A stretch of 64,000 nt of DNA from Arachnopeziza araneosa (lineage: Eukaryota; Ascomycota; Leotiomycetes; Helotiales; Arachnopezizaceae): the NCBI GenBank assembly GCA_003988855.1, contig QYAI01000088.1, positions 1 to 64,000 of the forward strand. Reading direction: 5' to 3'. Below are positions 53,020 through 62,772 of this stretch, piece by piece; positions within the stretch are counted from its first letter, which is position 1; every line of letters starts with the position of its first letter. A program made the translations under genes and the position numbers. The notes beneath the pieces are model-generated. The model saw only the letters and a program-made list of their open reading frames with translations, was not told the origin of the DNA and did no database searches.

Positions 53020-53965
53020 TCATGTGGGAATTTGCAAAAAGACAATCAAAACAGCAGCATATCTGTCAATTTCGCACATATCAGTTTCACCTCTAATTTA
53101 TACAAATAGGGGTTACTTACGCAGCAGCCGCAGTCAGACTCTCAAAGGGTTTGGCCACGGTCGTAAAAGAGACCATGCCCAAGGACACAACGACAAAAAC
53201 GGTAATAACGGCCAACCTCTTCACATTATCACTAACGAAAGTCAGAATCCACAGAGGCGTTATTATCATCACTAGGCCCAAGCTCGTAATAGTGACTAAT
53301 ATGAATTTGTCAATTCGTTGATCTGAGGTGTAGTGAATATTCTCATCCTCTATAACGGAGGATTTCCTCTCGAGTGGTGCTAGGCGGAAATGCGAAGACC
53401 GTTCCAGCACTCTTCGTAACGGTGTTTTAGTCTTCGGGACTATGGCGAAGAGATCTTCTGGATGGTTGATGAAGTCAGCCTCCTCTTCTAGGATTGCATT
53501 CTGGTTATTGTGGAACCAGAATGCGAGGCTGGCGTGTCTTGTTCTAGAACCCGTGGCCGAGATAGCAGATCAGAATGTTGAATGACAAGTTCATCTTTCC
53601 CAAGTAAGTTTAGATCGCAGACGGAGTGACTCGGGAGGTATACTATAGGCTCTCAACTTTTTATCAATTGCTCGGACAAGTTCCAGTCTGCTCGACTGGG
53701 TTTCTTGCCTGAATGAGCCGTTGTGCACATCGGGTGCCAATTCGTCGGAAAGTCGTGTTTCTAGAATCGAAAGTTGCGTTTCCAGTTCTACGAGCTCATC
53801 CTGCAAGGCCAAGAGAACGCGATTTGTCAAGCCACTAAAGCGTCGGAGAATGAAGAAGTCGTTGTCAGAAGTGATGAAGTCGCAGAACCCGCGATATCCA
53901 ACATACTTCCAAGGCTTTTTAGCACAGGCGGGGTTATTGACACCCTCTTCTTTCACACTTGACAT
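53020..53965 (-). pseudogene. DUF6594-type membrane protein with one frameshift
   Basis: Exons 53965-53644, 53594-53121 and 53062-53020. The N-terminal part is typical: YVGYRGFCDFITSDNDFFIL, RRFSGLTNRVLLALQDELVE and LELVRAIDKKLRAYNELVIQ (the last across a 49-nt intron). The C-terminus has two to three membrane helices (DKFILVTITSLGLVMIITPL, LAVITVFVVVSLGMV) and finishes TAAAYAAVLIVFLQ across a 58-nt intron, as the family does. The middle exon is one base out of phase. Homologous sequence passes from LLSRPRVLEQDTPAS to LAFWFHNNQNAILEEEADFI in another frame near 53545. Such proteins often lie near HET and NLR genes; function unknown. A sequencing error could also explain the shift. Confidence 0.7.
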
Positions 53966-54013
53966 TATTTTTGGAGGAATTTCTCTCTGTGTTGTGATGA
54001 TAATCAACTTGAG

Positions 54014-55193
54014 ATGATGCCGGAAAAGAAATGTTGGCTGCCTAACATAGCCACCATCCCCGAGAAGAGGCACAACCGGTCCAGGACCGAGCTGTAGCAT
54101 GGTGGTATCAACGCGGCAAGGTTTAACACCTCAAAGCCCTTGGTGCAAGTACCGGAAGTGGAACATCCTCTCGCAGCTCCACCTGGATGGCAACGATATT
54201 GGGGGCACTTGAGATGGGAAATGCTCAGTACTCCCGATTTTATATTGAGTCCATTCTGCAAACACTGTTATGATGAAGGACTTGCACGAAGTTGCACTCG
54301 AATTCGACACCATACAGTCTGCCAGATTGACCACGACGGTCCCTGCCTGTATGCCATCTCTTATAAGCCACATCCCGCCGAAGATATCTCAATACTCGAC
54401 GTTCCCGGGTACAGCATGAGACGCATTGTGAGGGATCGACTCGCCACTGTTAGCACCCCGTTGGAGATACCGACTGCCGACACTGAGCGGAGTGTTTACA
54501 TACGGCGTCCGCCTGGCCCAGCAAGATCAGAGAAAGCAACACCAAGACAGGGACCTAAGATACCAGAGCCGCGCCCAACATATTCGCAAGTTCGAGGTGC
54601 TTACGAAGAGATAACCGAAGGAGCTCAAGGGAACATGATTTCAGAACCTGGTCGTCTTAAAGGCATCAAACGTAAGATGGTACATGCCAGCCAGCGATCT
54701 GCCCCAGCATGGGTGATAGATGTGAATAAATTTCAACTCACCAGCTTCCCTACTAGCGCCGTGTTGCAAAAGGACGGCCTGCAGTCAGAGCGATAGCTTG
54801 AGCGTGTTAGGGCTCTGTTTTAACTCGTTTCAGGGCCTCAGGCCCTGTTTCATCAGTTAGGGTGCACTTCCCACTGTAGAATTGATTCTTCACCACTGAA
54901 AAACTCCATTTTTGCACCTACTCTGAACACACTTTAAAAGCCAACACGCCGCTCCACCGTCGCCGCGGCTCCGAAACGCATTGATGACTTCGGGTCCTTA
55001 TTACCAAGGGGGAAGCCCTGGAGGACTAACAATGGAGCACGTGTTGGGTGGAATTTATCCCAGAACAGATTCGCCAATTTCATCGCCTCACACTAGAGAG
55101 GATATGGCAGAGTATCCACGCGAAAATAAAACGGAAGAGGGCGAAGCACATGGAAGCGCAATTATTGATGAGAGTAGCGAGGATAACTCTTGA
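54014..55193 (+). pseudogene. Hypothetical gene disrupted by a solo LTR and a stop
   Basis: A frame from the ATG at 54014 is open except for TAG at 54095-54097 (CAG would fit). It runs to the LTR at 54762. Excising the LTR and one 5-bp duplication joins the frame exactly into the one ending at 55193, about 330 codons in all. Visible features: a small Cys/His cluster (FCKHCYDEGLARSC, then TVCQIDHDGPC) at about residues 90-125, a basic stretch, and an acidic C-terminus. I do not recognise the family. It is divergent from the DUF6594 gene by 48 bases. Start and stop interpretation are tentative; the TAG might instead be inside an intron. Confidence 0.6.
54762..54946. mobile_element. Solo LTR, copy 2 (185 bp)
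   Basis: TGTTG...CAACA with 5-bp target duplications CGCCG at 54757-54761 and 54947-54951. Near-identity to copy 1 implies recent insertion or recent amplification of both. No internal retrotransposon sequence is present in the window. Confidence 0.88.
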
Positions 55194-55443
55194 GACACTT
55201 GCAATAAACAACAGTTTTCATCAGTAGTTCCTCACTCCTCATATCTGTCTAAGGTCCTTTGTTTCACCTATAGCAAGTGAATCATACAAATCTACATTTG
55301 TGCTCAGCCGGCGCATACTTAGCTAGACCTCTACTAACTTCATTTTACAATGCAAATCTCGGCCACCCTGTGATGAACTGGGACAGCTGGTAAATAAAAG
55401 CATTAGAACCAAACACAGAGGCCTTTCATTCTATAATCAGATC
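55194..55443. other. Spacer
   Basis: AT-rich flank with no gene visible. Confidence 0.45.
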
Positions 55444-55668
55444 ATGCTGACTGATATCAGCTTCGGTTTATCATCAGTGCAGAGTATCCATAACGCGTGG
55501 CGCAATGCTGTTGAGCTGCACTCTTCTTACATACTCACCAAAACCAAACAAGATCGCCTAGTTGCACTTGCTGGGATAGCTGAAGAGTTCAGTCAGGCTA
55601 CAAGAATTTGGAAGGGTGGGGGCAGGATTGGAGATTTCTCGCCCTGGTTTCGCAAGCATTTGGCTTGA
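55444..55668 (+). pseudogene. HET-type protein fragment
   Basis: Seventy-four codons only. AWRNAVELHSSYILTKTKQD followed by RLVALAGIAEEFSQAT matches the segment after the HET core in which 'W..iV..YS...LT...DRL.AlsGiA' is conserved. Neither the HET core nor the C-terminal PSWSWAS segment is present. The neighbouring transposon begins 185 bases downstream. Confidence 0.6.
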
Positions 55669-55853
55669 CTTGAGAATGTACTTGCGAATTCCTTTTAAAT
55701 CCCTGAAATAGATCATCACTTATATACTTATTCCACTCGGGTACTGGTATGTTGGTGGGATTAGTGGTTTGAGCAATTATGACGTTGGATCAACCCAGGG
55801 AAGAGAGATAAGGTTGATGGGTACTCCGTACATGGGGCTAGCTGCGGGCACTA

Positions 55854-55898
55854 CAACCACCTTCGTAATCGCCATGTTTTTAGCGAGTTTGACCGCCC
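55854..55898 (+). repeat. Left terminal inverted repeat of the 3.75-kb element
   Basis: Pairs with 59555-59599. The outer 28 bases are perfect, followed by a divergent patch, then GACCGCCC in both. Confidence 0.85.
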
Positions 55899-56069
55899 GG
55901 GGTGCCTTGTTCCCACACACACTGAAATATAGTGCTACCACCAACATTTCAACCTAATTTTGCCCATTCCACACAATCCTACCCAATCAAGCAGAATACG
56001 TCAAAGAGCTTATATCCCTGGTGTTGATACTTCCTATTTAGGCAGTTCTCTTCTTGTGTTTACCTCACT

Positions 56070-58034
56070 ATGCCGCGTCAAAAAGCTGCTTCCAAGCAGT
56101 CTAAACAGCCTACCTCACCTGCCACCAAACGCGCTCGCAAACCCTCTAGTAAAATCATATTAAATACGAAGCAAAAGAAAAGCGTAGAAAATAAATCTGC
56201 TACTCGAATAGAGCCTCTAGAGACTGCTGTTGCTCGTGAACTAACGCTAAGCCTAGAACTAAGTCTAGCACTAAGGCTAGCACCGAGTCTAATACCGATC
56301 TCTTCCTTCCCACCTCCGAAAAGAGTCGAATTTAAGGTCTCTATAGTCTTTCGTATAACAGTAGATAGAAAGACGAAGCAAGAAAGTGTGTCTTGTGTAG
56401 ATATTGCGTCTCAAGAAGCAAGAAAAGAGAAGTTCAGCGAATACACAAATAAAGCGTATAACTTCACCGAAAAGAAGAAGATTAGCACTTTATATAAGCT
56501 ACGAGAACTTCTTCTTCGTAGCAAATATAGCGCTCAAAATAGGCCGTCTTATCAAGAGCTATATAACAAAGATTTATAGAAAGACTAGCTTGAAGTCTTA
56601 GTTATAAGAGGTCTGAAGAGCGCTTAAAACGTAGAAATCGAAGCTCGGTAGATCACAAAAGAAGATTCTCTCTTGTCGCCTGAGCTAGAGAAAGCTAAAA
56701 AAGAAAAAGAAAAGGCTTCTTCTCAGAACGCTTTTAGCTTAAACAGTAAGCAAGACGAGAAGAGAGACGTTTAGATTATAAGCGCTCGAAGACGTGCTTC
56801 TTCTACTAAAAAGCAGCTTCAAGAGCTATATAGCTCGGACAAACGAAAATCTATGCTAGCAAGGCTCTCTAACAAGTAGAGATGTAAAAAAACAAGGTGT
56901 CCAAACTACAGGCGTCAGTGTTAGGTTTATAGAGGCAAAAGAGAGTTAAAGAGTAGTATTAACTGCTACTATAGACTTAAAGTTAAAGATCTACAGCTCT
57001 AGAAGGCTAAAGTTAAGAAAGAAAAGACTAGACTTAATCAAATTCTAGCTAATTTAATAGTTAAATTTCTACTTAATAAAACTAACTAGCAATATAGAAC
57101 TAATCAAGTAAAACTACGTTCTTCGACCTTTCGAAAAGCTAAGACTGCTGCTGCAGTAGCAGAACAAGCTAGGCAAGAAACTTTAGAAAGTAGTAGAATT
57201 TAAGAAAAAGCTAGAGAATCTTCTTGATATCTACAGCAAAATTAGCTACAAGATCCGGAACATTTATTAAGACTTTTCTATAGCTTTACACCTTCGCTTC
57301 TGCTACTAGCCTTACTAGCGTATTTTCTAGTGTATTTACTAGCTTATTCTTACAGCACTTCTCAGACGTACGATTATAGCTTGCCTTTGCTAAGACGCTA
57401 GCTAAAGCTAATTGCAGAGCTACTTAGCTTGCGAGAGCTTCGTAAATCGAGCCTAATTGCTAGCTTTTTGTCTGTTTCAATAATACTCTAGCACTTCGGT
57501 GCGTACTTGAAAAGAACGCACTTATCTAAAGCTAAGAGCATGCAAACTCTAGTTAAGAAACTAGATTTTCTAGACCTAGATTCTAAGCAATTAGCGTCAG
57601 TAACAGACTTACAAGCAATAGATTATAGCCTAGCAATTAGAAACCTTCTTATTGCTAAGAAAAAAGTTAGAACTTGAAAAGCAATTTGAAATAAAGAGCA
57701 AGATTAGCTACGTCAAGAGCAATCGAACTAAAGAGAAGCTTAGCGCTTTAGAAATCTTATTTAAGAGCGCTAGTACAGCGAAGCTTATTCTACTTGTCTA
57801 TTAAGAAGTTCAGACAATTCGATCTCTCTACAAAAGATTGTAAAAGATACATATAAGAAATCTCTAAGCTATAAGTCTTAAATTAAAGAGAAAAATCTAA
57901 AGAATCTATAGAAGCTATATAAAGACGATACTTAGTTAGAAAAGTTCTACAGAGAAGAAGTTAGTGTTAATAAAGCTAATAAAGCTAATAATAATAATGT
58001 CTTCGAGTTAAGCTTGTTTTTTCTTTTTACGTAA
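56070..58034 (+). pseudogene. Second (non-transposase) gene of the mariner element, decayed
   Basis: Open from ATG 56070 to 56579 (MPRQKAASKQSKQPTSPATK, very basic start, then coiled-coil-prone sequence). The reading then continues in the same frame with scattered TAG/TAA to about 58034, roughly 650 codons. The composition is Lys, Glu, Ser and Leu rich, with charged helical blocks and no recognised domain. It is convergent with the transposase. It might be an accessory protein of the element or a captured gene. I cannot name it. Confidence 0.5.
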
Positions 58035-58399
58035 ATTTACTAAACAAATAAATAAAAGCCTAGCTAATAAAAGCGCTTGCTCAAACTTTAATTTAACGTT
58101 AATTTAGCTATTTGCAGATGTTTAGAATGTCGATTTAAGTAAAATGTCACGAGAAAACATTAACACTACGAGTTTCGAGCAGATTTGTAGAGTAAGCGCA
58201 ATACACACTACAACTTTGCTTCTAATATCAAAAAAACTTATTTAGACTACGAGAAATCGATTGCCGTTCTCGTATTAATCGTACGAGCAAAAGTAGTTAA
58301 GATATAAGCGTTTGAATAATGTATTAAATGTATTATACAGTACGAAGCACACATTTTTAACTATACACCGAAATTCTCTCGTACACTAAAACAACTCTC

Positions 58400-59409
58400 T
58401 ATCTAAAAAGCTACAGCAATCTATATCTAGAAGCTTTAAAATAAGCTCTTGATCTTTTCGCAGCTTCTAAGCTACAAGTATATTGACGAATAGTAGCCTT
58501 CAAGTAGTTCTCAAAGCAAGAATATTGCTTATGCGTCGACTAGTACGTTCGTCGAATATAAGCTTTAATATCATAAAAGCTTTCTTCGATTAGATTCAAG
58601 AATAAAGAATAAAGTAGCAAGTATTCGATTCGAACGCCTCTGCTACGGCAAAGCTCTTTAATCTTAGCGTAGTAGTGTATAGAAGCGTTGTCAAGAACTA
58701 GAATTAATCGAGAAGCTAGATAACTGTTTATTTGTAGAATTACGTCTTTCTTTAACTACTCTGCTACTATATAACCTTTAAATCTACCTTGATAATATAA
58801 ACAGCTAAACTAGCTATCTATATCTATTGCTAGCAGAACTAACTAGCGCTTTTTGCGTTTAAGACGCCTTCGAATTAAAGCCTTCATGCTAGAATAAGCC
58901 TAGCTTATCTGCCTATTGCCGTTTTTCTCGTCGTACGCTAATTCATTAATACAAACGATTTAGTCAGCAGTCTAGTAGCGAGACTTATCGTACTACGCCT
59001 TAACTAATTCATCGTTCTGCTAGTCCGCTACGATCTTAAGCTTCTTATAAGTAAATTTGCTCTCTTTGAGAAACCGCTCGACAGCGCTATTAGACGAGTC
59101 GATACCGTAGTTATCTCAGAGCTAATCTTCTATCTCGTCTACGTATAGGTCGTTGTTTATAGAGAGATATTTAAGCAATTTAGCGCTAACTTCTTTTGAT
59201 ATAATCAGCTTGCGGCTAGCTTTCTTCCGCGGATCGTAGCTAATATCTTGCCGTACTTGCAGCTTCCGTCTTCTATATCGAATAGCCTTATATGTAGTAC
59301 CGAACCTAGCTGCAAGTTCATATAGGTTAGGTTTCTGGTGCTAGGAGAAAAGCTGCAGCAACACCGCGTCAATTGCGTCTGCTACTTCGCGCCGAAGGTT
59401 ACGGGGCAT
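58400..59409 (-). pseudogene. DD34E transposase remnant of the 3.75-kb element
   Basis: The minus-strand frame starting MPRNLRREV has an N-terminal helix-turn-helix with NLYELAARFGTTYKAI. Central blocks are ERFLKESKFTYKKLK, RRLKRKKRWLVLLAIDIDS and SYLASRLILVLDNASIHYYA; the C-terminal block ends NLIEESFYDIKAYIRR. Exactly 34 residues separate the Asp of LDNAS from the Glu of NLIE. At least ten nonsense codons make it non-functional. Confidence 0.8.
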
Positions 59410-59554
59410 GATCTTTGTTTATAATTAGTTAGAGCGTACTTAGAGGAGTTCAAATATATACTTATCACTTGAATTGGACGTGGTTCGATCGAGTTGTGGT
59501 AGTTGTTTAATTGGCCTGGCTGATTAAATCCCTATTAAAAATTGGGGGTGCGTG

Positions 59555-59599
59555 GGGCGGTCAAAACAGGCAAAAACATGGCGATTACGAAGGTGGTTG
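59555..59599 (-). repeat. Right terminal inverted repeat of the 3.75-kb element
   Basis: Inverted partner of 55854-55898, ending in GGTGGTTG next to TA. Confidence 0.85.
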
Positions 59600-59601
59600 T
59601 A

Positions 59602-61759
59602 ACTATCAACCCCAACTAGTGCCGGACCCTAATAAATGGAGTTGATGGACCCCCTTTGCAATGACGGCAACACAACATCAGATTCATCAACCTTGCAGGC
59701 TGCAGACAATTGAAAGTTAGTATGAGTACAGGGATCCTTCTAAATAACTGCCCCCTTGAGTTCGGTTTGCAGTGAGGTCTGCTACCTCGATGCAAGAGCC
59801 TTCCCCTGCATCCAAATATCGGCATAATACGCCAATTCCTCATGATCAATTGCGCACCCCATTCGAAACACGCTCATATATTGCATCACTCCTAAAACCT
59901 CATGGTTGCGTCTGCAGACGAGAAAAGGACTTCCGCAGGCCAGCATACCTCCCTCTAGTCTACGAGCTCGAGCATAATTGTAGGTAGGGGCAGAGACAAG
60001 AGAGCGGGAGCTGTTCTTGTGTTGCATACTGTCTGTTTCTTCCTGGAAAGAACTGGAAGGAACTGGAATTATGATGAAACTAGTTTGAACAGTTTCCTGG
60101 AGGCAAAGAAATGGTTTAATTAAGCTGCTAAACAAGGGAATAAATGGTGGAATCTCGGTGATTATGGAGGATCCTGCTCCAAGGTTTGTTGCACTTTGCC
60201 CAATGTCGATTCGACACCGAACTAAGGTATCAACTTCGACCTGACCATTCATTTTGTTTTCGTCTCTGTTTGGTTTGTTGCATATCGTAGTTTGCTAGTT
60301 GCTGTCTTCCGTCTTGGTCCTAGATATTCTGTCAAGCCGTCGATTACAATACGAGGTAAATTTCTCCTTTTTTCGTCTCTCTTAGTTTTGTTGCATATCG
60401 CAAAAGTTGAAACCTTGGATCTGGATTCTTGGACCTGGATTCTTGGACCTGGATTCTTGGACCTGAAAAGATGACTCGCAGTGAATCTATCCTTCTTTCA
60501 TCTCTGTTTGCTTTGTTGTATATTGCAGATCGGCGGCCCCTCTTGGACCTAATGTTTTATTATATCTGGAAACTTCTCCTAGTAGGCTAGTTACAATTTA
60601 GTATGAAATCAACACTCGAAACACGATAGAGTGTCGCTCAAAGACCTGCTAGGGTGCTAGATCTCACAACTTCGCAATTGCTTTGCGAAAACCGAGTTTC
60701 TGGCAATGAAAATCAACAATCCAGCTTTATCAGTATTTCCGGGAATAGCACTACCCACGCGCTGATCGATCATCTGATCCTTGGGAGTAGGTGCATGCAG
60801 CATGCGCAATCCACGGAAAGCCTCGCCATGCATCCGAGCTACGACATGTGGGATGGATGCGCAGCAGCAGATGGCGGTCAGGTTCGCCTTGCATCTTCTT
60901 ATCTCGGAGCGAAGATGCCTTACCTGGAGAATAGAAATCAAGTCTCCCTTTTATTGCGAGGTCAAGGTAGTGAAATTCTTGGTGAAATTAATTCTAGATG
61001 GTAGGCAGGTGTGTATCTACGCCTGGACGGGTATTTTTGAGAATGCTTTTCAAGCACTGCCGATGAGCACTGTCTCGCCGGTTCATCTGCACTGTATGGA
61101 GCCTCGTCACGATCAACATCTAAAACCATGGTTCCTCTCAATTAAACAAACTAGGCTTCTGTGTTTGTAGCACAACCCTTATCCACAGCCAAAATATGTC
61201 TAAGCAAGTTCAAAACAGTCGCAGAAGCGCCGATGTCCCAGCTTGACTCGCTGTTGCTCTCGATTGATATGCGACAGCCTTACCAACTTGAAATTGCCCA
61301 TATGATTTTTCCTTCACATAATTGTCAGAACCCTTCTAGCAAAGCTAAATAACACAATCATCAACTTGCCTTGACCAATTCCCCCGATTCTGCACTTTCT
61401 GCGCTCAATCGTCCATTCGTGATATCGCCAAAATGCCCAATACGGGATGCGGGACGGTGAGGCATCACGAACCTGACTTATCACACCCGAGTGGCTGACC
61501 GGCTGAGCCAGCACCCAGAACAGCCTCGATACAGCCTCTGCCTCCGAGCCTGATGTGCTTTCCCCAAGGCGTCCTCGCTCGCTCAGAGCTCTTCTATATA
61601 CATGCCAACGCGATCCTTCACTCCTCGCTTTTGCATGCCAGATTTACCAAGACGATCGAAGAAGCGAGCTCTGGTTGCGCTCGCTACTCGTAGATAGTGT
61701 CGGTTCGGGACGAAGCGCATTCAGGGGTCAGATCTGGGGATCATCCTTGGGGTGCAAAC
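59602..61759. other. Intergenic region, 2.2 kb, repeat-bearing
   Basis: No gene is supported. A minus-strand frame of 156 codons (59782-60252) shows no domain. From about 60257 to 60530, three diverged copies of a segment like TCTCTGTTTGGTTTGTTGCA occur about 115-125 bases apart. A 14-bp unit is repeated three times at 60421-60462. Confidence 0.5.
60421..60462. repeat. Three perfect tandem copies of a 14-bp unit
   Basis: The unit is CTGGATTCTTGGAC, present three times in a row without mismatch, in a non-coding region. Confidence 0.85.
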
Positions 61760-62478
61760 ATGGCGACCGTGACGGCCTCGATTGGCACGAATGGAATGTG
61801 TGGATCGCAACATAGCAATCTTCACTGTCTGCCGGGGAATTGTTGTGGAGTTAACGGGTGAGCAGATATGCCAGCGTGTCAAACTGTACTGGAGAGAAGC
61901 TGATCAGCCTGTGATAGGTATTGTGGCACAGATGCATCATAGTAAGTAGCTCACTTGTAAAAGTTCCATACACCTGGCAATATTTGGGCTTGAAATTCAT
62001 ATGATGAACACTTGCTGATTCTTTATTGCGTAGTTGTGCAATGACCAACGATTGCCAGTCTAGCTGCTGGTCTACCTCTACTTCGAGCCCAACGACCTCA
62101 TCAACACTGACGACTGTGCCTTCGAGTATTTCTGCGACGACAACTCGATCTTCTTCTACCTCCAAAACCTCTTTGACTATATCCACTTCAACTACATCCT
62201 CCCCAACATCTACACCATCTCATAGTAGCGGCCTTAACAGCCATGCACGCGCAGGTGCGATAGCTGGGTCGGTGATTGCTGGTGTATTTATAATACTAGT
62301 TGCTGCCTGGGTTCTCTATGAGCGGAAGCGGAGGAGAGATCGTCGAAGGCACCTCGATTCTCCACCACGGATCTCACCTGTGCCAATGGGCGAACCAGGA
62401 GGATATCATAATTCTGGAGTGGATGGAGGGTCAAACTTCAGAGTTTACGAAAATGATCCAACGCATGGAATTACCTGA
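61760..62478 (+). CDS. Hevein-type chitin-binding, Ser/Thr-rich single-pass membrane protein
   Basis: Exons 61760-61857, 61918-61941 (24 nt) and 62034-62478 give about 188 residues. The spliced N-terminal part carries a chitin-binding type 1 pattern: CGSQHSNLHCLPGNCCGVNG, then YCGTDASYC, then C...CQSSC. A long Ser/Thr stalk (SPTTSSTLTTVPSSISATT) leads to a membrane helix (GAIAGSVIAGVFIILVAAWV), then a basic YERKRRRDRRR stop-transfer and a short cytoplasmic tail. It probably sits in the plasma membrane touching cell-wall chitin. The chosen ATG gives no signal peptide, so another 5' exon is likely. The two introns (60 and 92 nt) both preserve frame and are needed to complete the Cys pattern. 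Confidence 0.75.
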
Positions 62479-62772
62479 AGTTGTATATGACGACATGAGA
62501 TGAAAATGGGCATAGCGTACTTATCTATTTTGAACTTGGTTGGCGCTGGAGTTGACGGATGAAGGAGTATGATTGCGTAGCACAATTTATATGTTAATAT
62601 TCGTAGGATCAGGTTAGACTTATTACAGCCACAGCATTGCAAAAGGTTCCCATAATTATTCCGATTGACCTGTTTGGACAGGGTAAGTTGCATGTATGTC
62701 CAGAGGTTATTCTGCGAGAAGGAGAGTGTTCCTGAACAGTTTGCCATATAGTAAAAGAGCTCACGACGATGT

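Larger units (their letters stand above)
55854..59599 (-). mobile_element. Tc1/mariner element, 3.75 kb, two genes, heavily mutated
   Basis: Terminal inverted repeats of about 45 bp start CAACCACCTTCGTAATCGCC. The first 28 bases are identical on both ends, and TA flanks both sides (55852-55853, 59600-59601). A DD34E transposase is encoded on the minus strand from 59409 (MPRNLRREVADAIDAVLLQL) to about 58400. Recognisable parts are YELAARFGTTYKAIRYRRRK, VLDNASIHYYAKIKELC and RIEYLLLYSLFLNLIEE. Many stops interrupt it. Four prolines of the usual PPYSP.LNPIE signature have become Leu, and many TAG/TAA codons occur, a C-to-T pattern typical of repeat-induced point mutation. A second decayed gene lies on the plus strand (next entry). 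Confidence 0.85.

Noticed and set aside
59782..60252. Minus-strand open frame of 156 codons
   Set aside because: No motif, no signal peptide, mixed composition and repeats next to it; not supported as a gene.
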